This document shows, piece by piece, positions 29,041-42,705 of a stretch of 64,000 nt of DNA. Below the pieces are notes generated by a model. It searched no databases and was not told where the DNA came from. It worked only from the letters and a program-made list of their open reading frames with translations. This DNA comes from Paralichthys olivaceus (taxonomy: Eukaryota; Chordata; Actinopteri; Pleuronectiformes; Paralichthyidae), in contig NC_091093.1 in the NCBI RefSeq assembly GCF_024713975.1, forward strand, positions 24,928,501-24,992,500, written 5' to 3'. A program made the position numbers and the translations under genes. Position 1 is the first letter of the stretch. Each line of letters opens with the position of its first letter.

Positions 29041-32000
29041 CTGTCATATCATAACACTGAAGTGCAAAAGGCATAAACTCACTGAAAAGATAAGATGGAG
29101 CAGACAGTTTTCATTCTGTGGTTGTCTGTTTATTTGAGAATGAGCCAAAGATTCTGAAAACAAGTGTCAAACACTCAGCTTGACATGTTGCTCCAAGACA
29201 GGGGCAACATGTCTTGGACCAGCTGTCTTGGTGCAACTAGGAATATGTTGCAAAACAGTGTGAGCACACTACATACAACACTATGTACAGTAAAGCACAT
29301 GTTCCAAGTCTTTGTTAGGCGGGTTTCAACACAACCAGCAGCTACACCCAACAATCTTTGCTGTAATTCAATTTCTTTGGCTAAATACCCTCTGGTAAAA
29401 AAAAACAAAATAACACAAGTAACCTGTGGAAAGTTACAGATTTATTCACCAGTGTGATGAGGACACTTAAAGCAACATTACAAGTGCAAATTTTCACCTT
29501 TTACTTTTTTAATTTAATGTGATATGAATATCATGCACAGGTTAAAAATAAAAACACTGATTGCGTAGTCCATTTGGGAGTAATTTGGTAATTGTTTTGA
29601 TATATCACTCGATGTCTTCACTCTGCCTGCTTTGTTGTGAAGCAGAATGACAGTGAAGTAAATGTTCCATGTGCTTTATATGACTAATTCCCTACAACAG
29701 ATGTCACAGGTAAACAGAAACACATGCTGCCCTTGTAGGTAATACAGTTTGTTTTGTTTAAGTGGACAGCAGCAGCACACCTTTGGTCATAAACCACGCC
29801 AGTTCAGGACATAACTGTTTTTTAAAGTTATTTCCTCTGGCCTGTGTCCTGGTCTCTCGCATGCATGTTGCCTCACAAGGGTATGTGTTGGACACACGCA
29901 CCCAAGCACAAGTACACATATACAACACGCACCAGGCTCTTTCTGCCAGACAACACCTGCTCTCCACACGAAAAACTCCAGTTCATCTCCCTGGATACAA
30001 AACTCTCCACCATTTATGGTAATTCCTGGCCTCCCGTGCCGGTGATGGAGGGCTTACAAGGGGAATTCCAGTGATTTTCCAACCTGGGCTCTATCTTTAT
30101 AAATGTGGGAGTGTAAATGAAAGGTACTTACGCTGGCAGTGACGACACAGTGTCTTCATTGTAATCTTACACGGCAAGTCCCCGAAATTCCTGCGAACAG
30201 TGTTGCAGATAAACACCTCTTCAGTGAGAAAGTGAGTGAGTGAGACAGTCGGAGAGCTTGGACTTAACTAAGAGAAACTGTTGTGGCTGAATCTTTTTCT
30301 GGACAATGTCGATTCACTTTGACAGGCGTCCCTACTTGTTTGAGCCAGAGTATACAAGCTCATACAAACAAGGACAAAGAGGCAACAAGCAGAATAGGGA
30401 CAACAAGCCTCTGCGTGGTTGAGAATTGTAGAAACCACCACCAGTTCCCAGACTCTTAGCAAAGACCCATAAAAACAATTCGAGCCTGTTATTGATGAAA
30501 AATAACAGCTTTTAGTGGACATTTTGTGGACTGACGCAGTTGCCCCATAAGACTTCATTGTAGTCACCATGTCATGGTTGCCAGCAGAGGGTCAATTCTC
30601 AAGGTTTTCATAAGTTAAATTAAACAGCCCCATTTATGAACATAGGGCCCAGGTTCAGAAATACCAGAATTTTTCTTTCGATGAAACACGTAAAAACTTT
30701 AGATGCCTTCAGACAGGCACTGCACTGATAAACGAGATTTGAGAGCTTTTGGTGATGAAGGCATGTCCTGATCTCTGTGTTGGTGTGAACGTGTCTGACC
30801 GAAGAAACTCCAACGTTATTCTGTAAAACGCAGACTCCTGATAAAGCCTGGACCCGATTGCGTGGAAATTCTATGCAGTTCTTGTAATGCCAGAGAAATG
30901 CTCGGCTAGAGACACGGAGCAGTGTGAGATGAAGGTCAACAGATAATGAATGGAATCACTGAAAAGCAAAATAGAGAAAAGCCAGGTGAGAGGACAAAAT
31001 ATCCAAGTGATCACCCAGTCACCTGACACGGGGCAGAGAACGAAACTTCCTGGCGAGTTACCTGCTTCAGGAATTCACAGGGATAACTCGTCTGTTCTTC
31101 TTCCAGCATCAGCTCCTGTTCACCAGCTCTGCTCTACCTCTCCCACCCACACCATTAAAAACACATCCATCCTTACAATGAGACAGAGAGGGCGGCACAG
31201 CGGAGATTGAAAGGCACGGCTACGGCAAAGAGCAGTGCTTTGCTTGTCAAAAATAAAACCACATGGATACATCACATGGACTTAGACGAGTATTTGCGCA
31301 CACTCACACGAATCCTCGCATTGACTTGCACATGACATCTGCATAAATGATCTAGTTAGACAAACACTCATGACCGAAGATTTATTTGTGGATGCAAATA
31401 AACGTTTAAATGCCACTGAGATTATGTTCAGTGTTGAAAGCAATAGATGTAAACTCAATAAACGATATTTGTTTTGGTTCGTGTTTTGAGAAACCCTTGC
31501 GTATACGCTCCTCGTTGTGTGCGCAGTGTGTGTGTGTGTGTGAGCGCTTAATGAATCCATGAACTTGTCAGACTTTTGTAATGAGGTTTATGAAAATAAA
31601 TCACAAAACGCTGGTTCTCGTTTACTTCTATCATAACACATGACACAGACATTCCTCTCAGAAGCCAATGAGCAGTGGAGTGACTGGGTGTTATGGTTAT
31701 GGCTCCACTAAAGCCAGTAGCTAAAAGAAGATTAAGACGGACTTCAGATGAATCCAAAACGAGCTCTGCCCCAGAAGGAATTTTATCTGGCCTTTCACTC
31801 GAGGGGGGCTAATTCTGATCATGAGTCTTTTATGTCTCCTTGATATTTTCACTAATTGCCCTTACTGATACAGAAGTGAAGGACAGCTGATTAGTGTGTG
31901 TGAGGGGGTGAGCCTCATGACTGCCTGGAGTTTTCCCCGCTCACTGCCTCCCCCGCTGGCCTCTCCTGCTGCCTGCAACCACAACTCCAGTAATCCATAC

Positions 32001-33815
32001 AAGTGATTCACACAGCAGTCACTTTCTCTGTTTGCATTTGGGGCTTTGCTTTTTATTTTAGCCACATTTCACTTTTGGATTTTAAAACTCAACACGTCAA
32101 GTGCTGCAGAGAACAAAGTGCAAAGTGAAAGTCGTGAAGTCGAGATCGGTAATGGAAAAACATATCATTGTGTGTGCAGTGTGGGTTAACAGTGGAGGCT
32201 TTATACAAAAACTTTTTTTTTCAGTGAAACCAAAGAGTGTTCATAGAGATGAACAATGTGTCTCCAGTTGCTCCCGTTGTACAAAGTGAAGCTAAAATAT
32301 CCCAGATACAGATCTTGCGCTTTTGACGTCATTTGGAGCTGGAAACTTTGCCGGAGCGATCAGGGAATGAATCATGGTCCTGTCACAACACATAATCAAC
32401 TCACTGCAAGTCAATCATGACGTTTCTAATTAAAGCAAAACTTACTGGACAAATTAAAATGTGGATATACATCAGTGTGAGGCCGAAAATGACCAAAATT
32501 GACTTTATTTTGTTCATGTCCCATCCACTAACATAGTTTATGACCTATTCTTCAGCCAGTCAGCAGGGGGCGATCAAATCTCTTTGGAAAGGGTTTTTTG
32601 GTTAGAGGTTATTTATTTTACATTCCAAATCAGCCACTTTGATCATAAACGTCACCTTAGTTTAACATGTTTAGCCGATCAACTGCAACCACTGACATCA
32701 GGAATGGTTCAGACAAACAGATTATATTCATACACAGCTCCTGACAGAAACAAGTCCAATACACATAGAGAGATATAAGGACATGTGTCCACTACAGTGC
32801 TAGTGTCTTATTGTCCTTTTTATTTACATTGTTATGTGTTGTAAATAACTAGCATACATGTGAAATATGTTTGAGATTATATCAAATAGTTTGATGAAGG
32901 CAGCTGCAGTGTGTTATTCAGCAGGGCAGTGTAAAAGCAGCATGTGGGTGGGAAACGCTATCACACCAAACAACATTAAAAGACTGTGCAGTATTATAGA
33001 GTGTAGTGCCTGTATAATATTACTGTAGGTGACTATATAGAAGATTGTTTATTATAGAATGTTTTTATAATAGTCTCAAACACATGACATTTGTGCTGGT
33101 GCATCTGTTCTGTTCTCCAGATAACAGATAAAAAGTTTATTATTCAGGCTGTTCGGTGTAGATGAAAATGTCGTTTTCACAATTAAACAGACTTTGCTCT
33201 AAATTGATCTTATTTGAGTTGGTGTTTGTACTATGACATATAGGACCATTATAAATACATATACTGTAATATATTATGTTTTCTGTAAATAGACATTGTG
33301 ATACCGTTGGTTCAGAAAGTATGCTGAAGAAAGACAACTTTTTTCCTCTTTTTATTTTCCCTACGAGAGACAGTAGATTTTTCTGTAAAAAAACAAAAAG
33401 GCAGCGGAGGGGATTAAAGCAAACCAGCTTGTGTTTTCTGCCAAGGTGGCGTTCCCCGATGCACTGAAGATGAGGGACGGAGGAGGAGGCTGCACAGCTG
33501 TTTGGAAAGCATTGGGTGGAAGAAACAAGTGATGGCCTGGACCAACATGAGAGGGAATCAGTCTTGGAGCCTGTCAAGTTTGTATTTTACAGCTCTGAAG
33601 ACATGTGGAAGTTTTGTGAAGAGATAGATGGCCAAGGGTATTAGGGGTCAGGTGAAGGCTGAATGGATAATAATGAATGACTTTGACAATCCTAGCACAC
33701 CACTGTAGTGCTCTGTGTTAGATGCTTTTTTTCATTTTGTGTGCGCTTTTTATTTTTATTTTTAATGAGCCTCTTAATACTTCACAATATTTCCATGAAG
33801 AACACAAAGCTGTTT
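29041..33815. other. intergenic, no gene seen
   Basis: No supported gene. A short (TG)n run lies near 31527-31541. A CAGCAGGGGGCGATC word at about 32563-32577 resembles a motif common in fish interspersed repeats, but the repeat boundaries are unclear. Confidence 0.4.
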
Positions 33816-33819
33816 GTCT

Positions 33820-34055
33820 GATATTAAGCAGGATTGCGCAAAAACTATTGGACGGATCCCCATCGAACTTGTTGGAAAGATGTGGCATGTGCGAGGAAAG
33901 AATCTGTTAAATTTTGTTGTGGATCATTTCTCAAATAATAACTCATCGATCTTGATGTGACTGTGTGATGTGGGCTATTTGGATACGAATCTAATGAATT
34001 TAAATGGTTTCATGTTGGGTCTTAGCGGAGGTATGTGCTCTCTGAGAGCCATTCT
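33820..34055 (+). repeat. dispersed teleost repeat, copy A
   Basis: Starts ATTAAGCAGGATTGCGCAAA followed by AACTATTGGACGGAT. It continues with GTTGGAAAGATGTG, GAATCTGTTAAATTTTG, an AATTTAAATGGTTTCAT block, and ends GCGGAGGTATGTGCTCTCTG plus AGTGCC-like sequence (here AGAGCCATTCT). The same ordered words occur in the copies at 39030, 62884 and, inverted, at 41871 and 49961. This is a widespread fish repeat that I know by its sequence signature but cannot name with confidence. Confidence 0.7.
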
Positions 34056-36368
34056 AAAATGTATAAATCACATATTTACATCTACTGTATCTAATAAAAC
34101 AAAAATAAATGAGTGAATGCTTTAATTACAACACCCCTCTTGTGCGTAGGGTATGTCCTTAAAATTGCCTTGTTGTTGCAAGGTCCAGTCTTTTGTCTTT
34201 TGATCTTGCAGAATTTTAGCAATGTCCACCACCTAATTGCAGTTTGGCAAAGGAAACCCCCAACAATACGTTTACTTTTATGGATCAACAGTCTGAGAAA
34301 TCTCAGTGACCGAACCCCATGAGAATAAAAAGACTGTGTAAAACTGTTTTGTCAAACCCCCTCCCCCTGCATGCCAACCCTCCTTTTCGCGTTCCCCCTC
34401 CGATGCCAGATACATCCATGGTTCATTAAGTGCCCCATTTAGTGAGTGAAGCCCCACGCAGGACTCCTCTCATGAGCCTAATATTCGTGGTTTGTTTGAA
34501 ACTCACACGTGTTATTATCACTGCACCCTGCTGTTTGATTACACAAGAATGTGGTCCACCCAGATAAGCCATGGGATTTTATTGGCACGCTGTTTGTGAG
34601 TCTGTTTTTTTTTAAGTATTTTGTTTTTGTATAGGTGGTTTTTAAACAGGTTATTATCTGTACATCTGTACGGATGCTGGAATCACTACAGATGCAGCTA
34701 ACGTGACAAAGAGGCAAAGTCTGGAGAGACACGGTAAAGTGAGAAAAACAGGATGGAGAGAGTGACGCGGAGACTCTGTGTAATAATGAGACACTCATCT
34801 GGAAGTGTTTTGCGTCAAAGAGGAAAGCAACTGAAATTATGAAAAAGATCGTGACAGCGATCTCCTTGAACTGAGAGTGTTATCTGATGTATTCATTTAA
34901 GATAATCCTTTGAATTAAGCTTGGTCTAGATAACACATGGCTACTGGGAGTAATTGTGACCATCATTTATTTATTTGAATAGTCCAGTTGCGATTCTGAA
35001 GTTACCTGCAAGATTCCCACAGGATATACTAACAGAAAAAGGCTTATGTTTTCACAGCCAGGCTTCAATTCACTTCAATGTTATTATCATGTGTCCATCA
35101 GCTGCATGACTCTGACGTAACAAGTCCCTTTTATTGCTGTTGATGCGTGTGAGTGATTGTATCTGTTTCTACGTAATTGGGGTTTTTATGTAATTGGGGC
35201 TTTTAGCATAATCCCCAATAAATAACACTCTGAGCTGAGCCAAAGGACCAAGACAGAAACAAACAAATGCCACACAGAGGTCATAAACATTTCAACCACC
35301 CACTGCTTTGGATGTGAGACGCTTGTATTTTGTAGCACTTTCACAGACTGAGGTCAAACTAATGGCATAACTGAAATCTTTATGAGGATAAGAGTCTGAA
35401 CAAGCTGCTCTCTGACTGTACTTGTGCACAGTAGATGCTTTGAGTTACATTTTACATTACATACATTATTTTTTAGCACAAAAGATCAAGGAAAAAAGGG
35501 CTTTAATGCTTACATGCCACAAAGTTTGCAGGTGTGAGAAGAACAGAAAAAATGCAGAGAGAAGGGGCATTAGGAGGGTGAGCACTCTCAGAAGAGATAT
35601 GTCTTCAGGCTACGCTGAGGGAAGCTGGCGAGTTTTGTAACTCAGAAGAATTTAATACACTTTTAAATCTCGACATGGTCTGAAACCGCTTCACATTTCA
35701 ATTTTTTAACCTGTTACTCTTCTCCGAGACCCCTGAGATCAGAGATTCAAATTTCGTTTAAAGTCTCACGATCCATAAATCAAAGAGGTGCCATGCTTTT
35801 ATGGGTTTGTCTACACGAGTCAATCTCTGCACACATTTACAGATTCTTTAATACATTTACAAATCTGATTATGAGATGCAGCTACAACTCTCCACACACA
35901 CAAATAATAATGCAACTGTGGGACCCACAGTGATTGGAGCAGCAGAAACAGCTACCACCCCCCATACTATTACTCTGATTGCCAGACGTTATTTCTGCAG
36001 TTATATATTGTTTGTATTTGTTATTGCCTGATTGACACTGGATGGAATATCAACACTGGTTACATATTATTATAGGCATTAACATGGTCAGAAAGGGTGA
36101 TATATGGACAGGCACCTTATGACACCCCTGGGGTCCTCGGGGCGTGGTCGGGCTATTAACTAGAAGACTGTCCCACAGTTAGCTCACATGTAGCAACAGG
36201 CTGATGGTCATGAAAACGTTTCTGTGTTGCAGAATAAAACCTGAACCCCCCGTGATAACTAATGCACGCCTGGAGGTGTATTTTGTCTCCGTGTGTGCAA
36301 CACAACTAAACTAACACCATAGAAATAATATTACTGGCATGTTGCAAGTATACATCTACATTGTCTTA
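34056..36368. other. intergenic, no gene seen
   Basis: Between the dispersed repeat and the Harbinger-derived element. No recognisable gene, RNA or repeat boundary. Confidence 0.4.
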
Positions 36369-36673
36369 TGCTGCGTTCACACCAAAGGTGAATATTTGCA
36401 GACTACAATCGCTGCATTGCACAAATGCCAGCGTCGCTGTGTGTGGGTCCATGAGATCATCCGGAGTCACAGAGCTCAGAGGAACTTTTCCAGAAGCTGC
36501 GTCTGGATGACTGTGCTGCCTGAGGCTGACCAGTGGCCAGTTTAATGACCTTTGCATCACGCAAATCTTCGACTGAGTTTGAATATTTCAACTCTTGTCT
36601 TCAGTGTATCACGTTGCATCATTTGCGGTGTCCAGCATGAAATAAACGCTTTGCATCTGGTGTCAACGCACCA
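36369..36673 (+). mobile_element. PIF/Harbinger-derived miniature element with transposase relic
   Basis: The ends form inverted repeats: TGCTGCGTTCACACCA at 36369-36384 and, read in reverse complement, TGGTGCGTTGACACCA at 36673-36658 (14 of 16 match). Inside, plus-strand codons read CVWVHEIIRSHR, then after a one-base frame change ELFQKLRLDD. Together these resemble the N-terminal region of Harbinger transposases (WVHP..R......F..L..ELRLDD). The DDE catalytic part is absent, so this is an internally deleted, non-autonomous copy. Flanking 3-bp direct repeats are imperfect (TTA before, TGA after). Confidence 0.72.
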
Positions 36674-39029
36674 TGAGAACACAACTTAACTGACATCTTC
36701 AGCATTGTCTCACATCCTGTTGGAACCCATCTACCCCAACTCGCTAAGATATCAGTGGTTCCTGTGCTGCCCTGCTGCACAGTGGCACCACTGAGCTCTG
36801 GTTTACTCAAAGTTTGAATCCTCTAGCTACATGACTCATATAACACGAGCCAAATCAACTAGATAATAATGAATAAGTAAAGAACCCCACTGTAAAGTCA
36901 GTAAGCAGGTGATGAGGTCTGAACAAGATTTGAAAATCTATTTAACAGATACAGTATTTCAGTCAGGACCAAACTGTTAAAAATGTGGTGTTTCTTCAAT
37001 ATATTCAGACAGTCCAAGTAATAAATCCTCCAGACTGAGCTAGTGCCTCCCCAGATGGTAAAATCCCAGTTGTTCCAGTCGTCATATTATAAATAAACAG
37101 AGAGTGGAAAAAGATTATAAATCATAATAGATTATAAATTCAATTACATGAGCAACCTTGCCATGTATCATTTTGATATTATAAAAACAAATTTACAACC
37201 CAGACTTTCAAAATGATGAGTGCCTTTTTCCTGAGCTCGACCACCACTTATCCAGTTGGGTTATTTCCCTGCATTTGATCTTGTAACAGCCAAGATGAGA
37301 AGGTTTTGGATGTGGAGGACACACAACACCAACAAAAAAAGAGCAGGGTGCTACTGGTCTGAGAATATTCTGGAGACTGGTTTGCATTTGTTCATATGAA
37401 AAGCACATGACCTATAAAAGTTTCTTATGCTTTTATGCTAAAATGTTAGGTGATAGATAAATGTAAGACACTTGTTTGATACGCCATCATAGCTGTCTGA
37501 TTAATGACATCTCGTGATGTGCTGTTGTTGACTGTTTCCACGTGTTTCCAATGAGAGGCAGTTAAACATGTTAAACGTCAGGGCGGGCTACACATATGGT
37601 GTGATACCACCAGGTTTTCTCTCTTTTGTTGTTTGCTCTTATGTCTTAAAGGAACAAATCAACAATATTAAGATATAAAAAATGAAACAATTCTAAATTT
37701 AAATTTAATAACAAAGTTAAAACACTGAGAAATCCACCGTTTTATTACATTTTAAGGTGAACTCCAGTTGACAATGACAACCTGATAAAATATAATTTTT
37801 GATGAAATTTTTTGAGAAATATTCAAGAGTCAATTTTCTGTTCTCTAATAAACTTAATGAACTCAACTCAATTTGTATTATATTTCCTGCAGGCAGAGCT
37901 TTGAACACCTCAGGTCAACACTGAACTCTGGAAAGGACTGAGTAATGTGTTGGGCTACACAGTGTCACTGTTCCCACCGAAATACTCTAAACACAAGTGA
38001 TGTATTTTGAGTACAAACAAATGTGTGCTCACATGTACATGTACTGCATGGCATTTATTGATTCAACAGGGGACAGAAATCTGACGTGTGAACCAAAGAC
38101 AACCTGAGAGAAATTGCACAAAATGACTCATTTATACCAGACGACAGCTGGGATCTTAACTTTATGCATTCGTGTGATAAATTATAAACACAAACCGAAT
38201 TACACATATCTGCAGTGTGTAAACTATCCACTGTTCTGACTCAGAAACTCAAAGCACTTATTTTAGAACATCTTTCCCCTCTGATGCCTGTAAGGCAGAG
38301 CGTGCTTTCATAAGTAAGGCTCCGCTTTTTCTGATACATGAAAAGATATAGTGAGCAGTTAAGACTGTGATCCCTAACAGCTGTTCCTGCATTAGATGGG
38401 ATCAGCATATCCCCCCCCGAGAGTGAAGCACAACACCCGATGCACATTCTCCAACAGGAGCGATTACGCCGACCCTACAGCACTGCCACTGCCTGCAACA
38501 TCGTCAAGTGTGAGATGTGGAAATGAGATGTTGTGTATGGGTGAAAACCAAATAAGAAATTGAATGTATGATCTCTTCACCTCCACATATGAAGTTATGT
38601 TTTCATCTGCATTTGTTTGCCTGTTAACAACATATTGAACCTGATTCAGGGAGCGGATCGAGGAATCACTTTAACATTTAACACAGATACTGCATGTTAA
38701 CCAATTTACCAGACAATAATTCATGTAATGATGGGAATAAAATCTGGTATATTTAGGGCACTAATATCTATGTTCTACAGTATATCAGAACAATTTGGTG
38801 CAGCTTGATATCATGTAAGGAAACTATTGGGCCTTGGAGGAGCCATACAATCATCTGAGTAGTCTAGTTGACATGTATGTTTATATGTGTAACTTCAGTG
38901 AGTATCTGTGCTGCAGAATAATTGATTTTAATGTATTAGAACATTAGTATGATTGTATTGATAGACACTAACATTACTATAACATAACCAGATTTATAAT
39001 CTCTGCTTGAGAGGCTGTTTTTGTTTGTT
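36674..39029. other. intergenic, no gene seen
   Basis: AT-rich, no supported gene. Around 38640-38680 there is a GGAGCGGATCGAGGAATCAC stretch that may be a further scrap of the dispersed repeat family. Confidence 0.4.
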
Positions 39030-39196
39030 ATTCAGCAGGATTTTATGGAGAGGTGGGGGACAGATAGACTGACGATTTCAAATTAAGGAGTTTGTGCAAT
39101 TTGGTGAAGATCCAATTCAAAATGTAATGAATTTAAATGTGGTTTCATAAGGGGACTGTTTGGCAAAGGTATGCACTCTACTCACTGCCATTGTAA
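39030..39196 (+). repeat. dispersed teleost repeat, copy B (3' half)
   Basis: Begins ATTCAGCAGGATTTTATGGA. It then jumps to the distal part of the family: GTGCAATTTGGTGAAGATCC, AATGAATTTAAATGTGGTTT, GGGGACTGTTTGGCAAAGGT, and ATGCACTCTACTCACTGCCA. The order matches copy A, with an internal deletion. Confidence 0.65.
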
Positions 39197-39501
39197 TTGT
39201 AGATATTATTTAATTTATTCATATATTATTGATAATTCATTATGTCACAAACTATAAAAAAGAGATGGTTTGTATATTTTTCATTATTTATCTGGAGCAG
39301 TGTATGTGCTGGCCAGTATATCGATGTTATCATTACGATTAGTTGCTCTCGAACATATTTATTGACAGACATTAGCAACCTTCATCTCACACCTCAGACC
39401 AGACAGAGACAACAGCAGTGACAACCTGAGCCGTGAGTCATGTGTCACCCTAACTGCACCAACACTCAGGGTGTCAGCAGACGCTTCAAAGAGCAGAGTG
39501 G

Positions 39502-39506
<5 letters not shown>

Positions 39507-39569
<63 letters not shown>
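39507..39569 (+). repeat. compound (TG)n(GA)n microsatellite
   Basis: A TG run of about 24 units passes directly into about eight GA units. Confidence 0.95.
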
Positions 39570-39969
39570 CACTGTGAATATGCGTGCAGCGTTTACAGTG
39601 TACTGGAAAGCCTGCTATCACAGACAAAGCTTCACTATTTCCTTTGTACGTTACCTTAAATGGTGAGTACAGCCTCGACACTATCTAACTGGTGTGAGAT
39701 GCATTTCTGTGCTCATTTAATCTGTGTAAAGCAGTTTTAAACAGAAAAAAGAATCTGCAGTAAAGAGCAAATGAAAGAATAAACAAATACGTCTTCTAAA
39801 GATGAAAACGTAACTTTACCTCTTCTTTAAATCTGTCACACCAATGTATTCAGAGAGAAATTCATTGAGAGAATCATGATACTGAGGGGAAAAGCACAGC
39901 AAGTCATGTGAATGTTGCTGATCTGTTCCCAGTGAACTGCACACACTTAACTTTTGGAAAAGATCTGGC

Positions 39970-39974
<5 letters not shown>

Positions 39975-40048
<74 letters not shown>
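39975..40048 (+). repeat. (TG)n microsatellite
   Basis: Uninterrupted TG run of 37 units, only 0.4 kb from the previous one. Val-Cys or His-Thr open frames across it are artefacts. Confidence 0.95.
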
Positions 40049-40051
<3 letters not shown>

Positions 40052-41870
40052 AGTCTATATATAGTTGGAGCTGATGTTGTGAGGCTCCATCCCAAGAGAT
40101 CCCCAATTATCGTGGAATCTAGAAAGCAAAAGCTAAACCCAAACAGTCTAAAACGCAGCTAAGAATAGACTGACCTTAGACATAATCCATTCTTCCCGAC
40201 ATAATGCAGTCATATCACAAGGAAACAAGGTACACACTGAAACACACACTCACACAGACACAGAGGCTCTTCCCCCTCCAGGAATGCTTTTAGAGTGTCG
40301 AGAGCAGACGCTGTGTGTAGGCAGATGCCGCAGCAGTAATAGTGGAAACTATCATAAATTCTGGATTCATGTGCTCACACTCCAAGAGCTTCATGAGATG
40401 GCCTACAACAGAGTATTAAATCTCACAGCAATGCTCTTGTCCTGAATAGGAGGGATTGGAAACAACTTGTTGAACGACTGCTCTTGTGAGCCTCGGAGCA
40501 GTGAAGTCATGTGTGCGTGTGCAACTGGCATCACAACATTTTAATTAAAACAAGCCCCCAGAAAGACAAACCAGACAGCGATGTATTTCATTCACAAAAA
40601 TAAACTAATGAAACAAATACTTTTTCCTTTAGTAATCACGATTAAAACTTAATCGCATAAGTACAATTGTGTAGGAAAAGTTACAAATCATCGGTGCCAA
40701 AGACTTCACAAAAAGCAGGATATGATAATGGCCCCGTGCGTTAACGCTGGACGAAGCAGGCGGAGACACAGAGGACTCGGAGACTGGGAATGAATTTAGA
40801 GCCGGAGTGGGATTTGAGTTCATTGTGAGCTCGCATGTTTGCGTGTTACACTGCAATCATTTCAAACCCTCGCTGCCTCTCCACTGGCTTCAGCAACATT
40901 AAACATGACATCCAACAATGGGAATCAATTAAACGGGTTTGCAAGATTCTAGACACTGACCTCCTCTTGTCAAAACAGCAAATAACAGACAGAAGAAGAA
41001 AGAGAGAAGAAGGAGATAAACAAAGTAGCAGAGACGGATGGACGGGGATGAGGGCATACAGTCATTGAGATTTAAAGAGGCTCACTCACGCAGGTCTAGT
41101 ATGAGCCTGCCTCACGGCCACTGCACTTCCTATGCTACTGTAAACTCCAGACAGTGCTGGGCCTTTGATCGTTGAACTGCAGTAGGCAGCATTTCAGGCT
41201 GTAAAAGCAAACTACCTGCACACACATGCACACAGTCGTGTCTCCATGACTCGAGAGGACATTACCTTAACCACAGTTACTACAGAGTTACCATACTTAC
41301 CCAACACTTACCTCAACCTCAATCTAACCTTAAAAACCTTCAATCTAATGAAGTACATTTTATGGACTTGCTTGTCTTTATAAGGAAACACCGCATGTGT
41401 GATTGTATAAACAGATGTTGGTCCCCGCAACATGAGTAATGCTTGGACCACACACACACACACACTAGCACGCGAGTTTCAAGTCATTTCAGAAAACATA
41501 TATAACAACGCAATGTGTCAACTGAGGACACACATGCAGCTCTCACGTCTCAGTTTCCAGGAATGCTAGAAGCTCTTTGACGTTGTCATGTGATGCTTTT
41601 ATTGTGGCACTGCACTGCTCAACAATGTCCCTTCTACTACACATAACAACACTACCTATAACAATTGTACTACTAAATAGTTTATTAAAAATAGAGGAGC
41701 GTATATGTCCACCAAGGCCCAGCAGTCCCCTTAAATTCAATCAAGCAGCAACAAATTGTACACGTTTATAGATATCAGTCCCCTAAATATGCATGATTAT
41801 TTTTTATCTAGGCACATGATCTATTCCCAGGTTTTTATCCACACAAATATTGAACTAGTTCTTTCCTGTT
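40049..41870. other. intergenic, no gene seen
   Basis: No supported gene or RNA. Short CA run near 41451-41465. Confidence 0.4.
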
Positions 41871-41965
41871 CAAAGATGCATCCTTCTGCCAAGCTTTGTC
41901 AAAATCCATCAAGTAGTTTTTGTGTAATGCTGCAAACTAACAGACAAAAAAACACAACGCCAATG
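41871..41965 (-). repeat. dispersed teleost repeat, copy E (inverted 5' end)
   Basis: The plus strand reads AGATGCATCCTTCTGCCAAG, CTTTGTCAAAATCCATCAAG, TAGTTTTTGTGTAATGCTGC, then AAACTAACAGACAAAAAAAC. Its reverse complement is the start of copy A (GCAG-ATTACACAAAAACTACT, CCA....AACTTGGCAGAAGGATGC). Confidence 0.65.
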
Positions 41966-42477
41966 AAAACATTAATATTGGTAATAAACCAAACACAGAG
42001 ACTCAAAAGACAACCAAAAAGAATTGTGTCTCTATTGGTGTTGTTTAAAATCAGGGCTCTGATGGCAAAAAACATTAACAGAAGACAAGCACCACAGGTT
42101 CCTGTAACAACGACAGTGAATCCATTCAGAGGTTAAAACCTAATCTGATATGTTGTCAATCAAAGTAAAGTTCACATGCGTATTCATGCATCCGACACCA
42201 GACGCCAAATCTACAACCTCCTCGTCTCCCCCTTCCTCATCATGTGAGGTCAATGATGTCGTCCTTAATCTGTGAAGATGGGACGATTCAAAAACTCTAC
42301 AAAGATTGAAATGAATATTTAATGCAAAAATGCTGTTGGATCTTTCAGTCAACGCTTTCACATTTTCACACAGCTCAGTTTTCAAGCTGCTCCTCTGGAC
42401 ATTATTTTCCTATTTCCACTAACCCTCAAAACAAGGCTCACGGGAGGAAAACTGCTAATACAATGATGCATCAGTGA

Positions 42478-42705
42478 AGCTGCAATCTTCCAGCATTGCA
42501 CCCTGATGATGCCAAATACCATAAAATGTTCAGCGTGTGGATGACTGACAGAACCGTCCCCCCCCAAGAGGTCGCAGATTGCATCGATGATACTTGCAGA
42601 TACTTATTTGAGAGGAAGTTAATGGAGTGGCAGCGCCGTCCATCCTTCCATTTTACAGTGAAAACAAGTCCCGCTGGGGATATAATCTCAAACATCCCTC
42701 TCTAG
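42478..42705 (+). other. unidentified dual-strand open region
   Basis: The plus strand is open from 42478 to a TAG at 42703-42705, with a protein-like composition (for example VADCIDDTCRYLFERKLMEW) but no ATG before its middle. The minus strand is also open over 42695-42471. A TTCCAG just before 42494 could serve as a splice acceptor, but no donor follows. I do not recognise any family. It could be a conserved non-coding element, an old exon, or chance. Confidence 0.25.
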
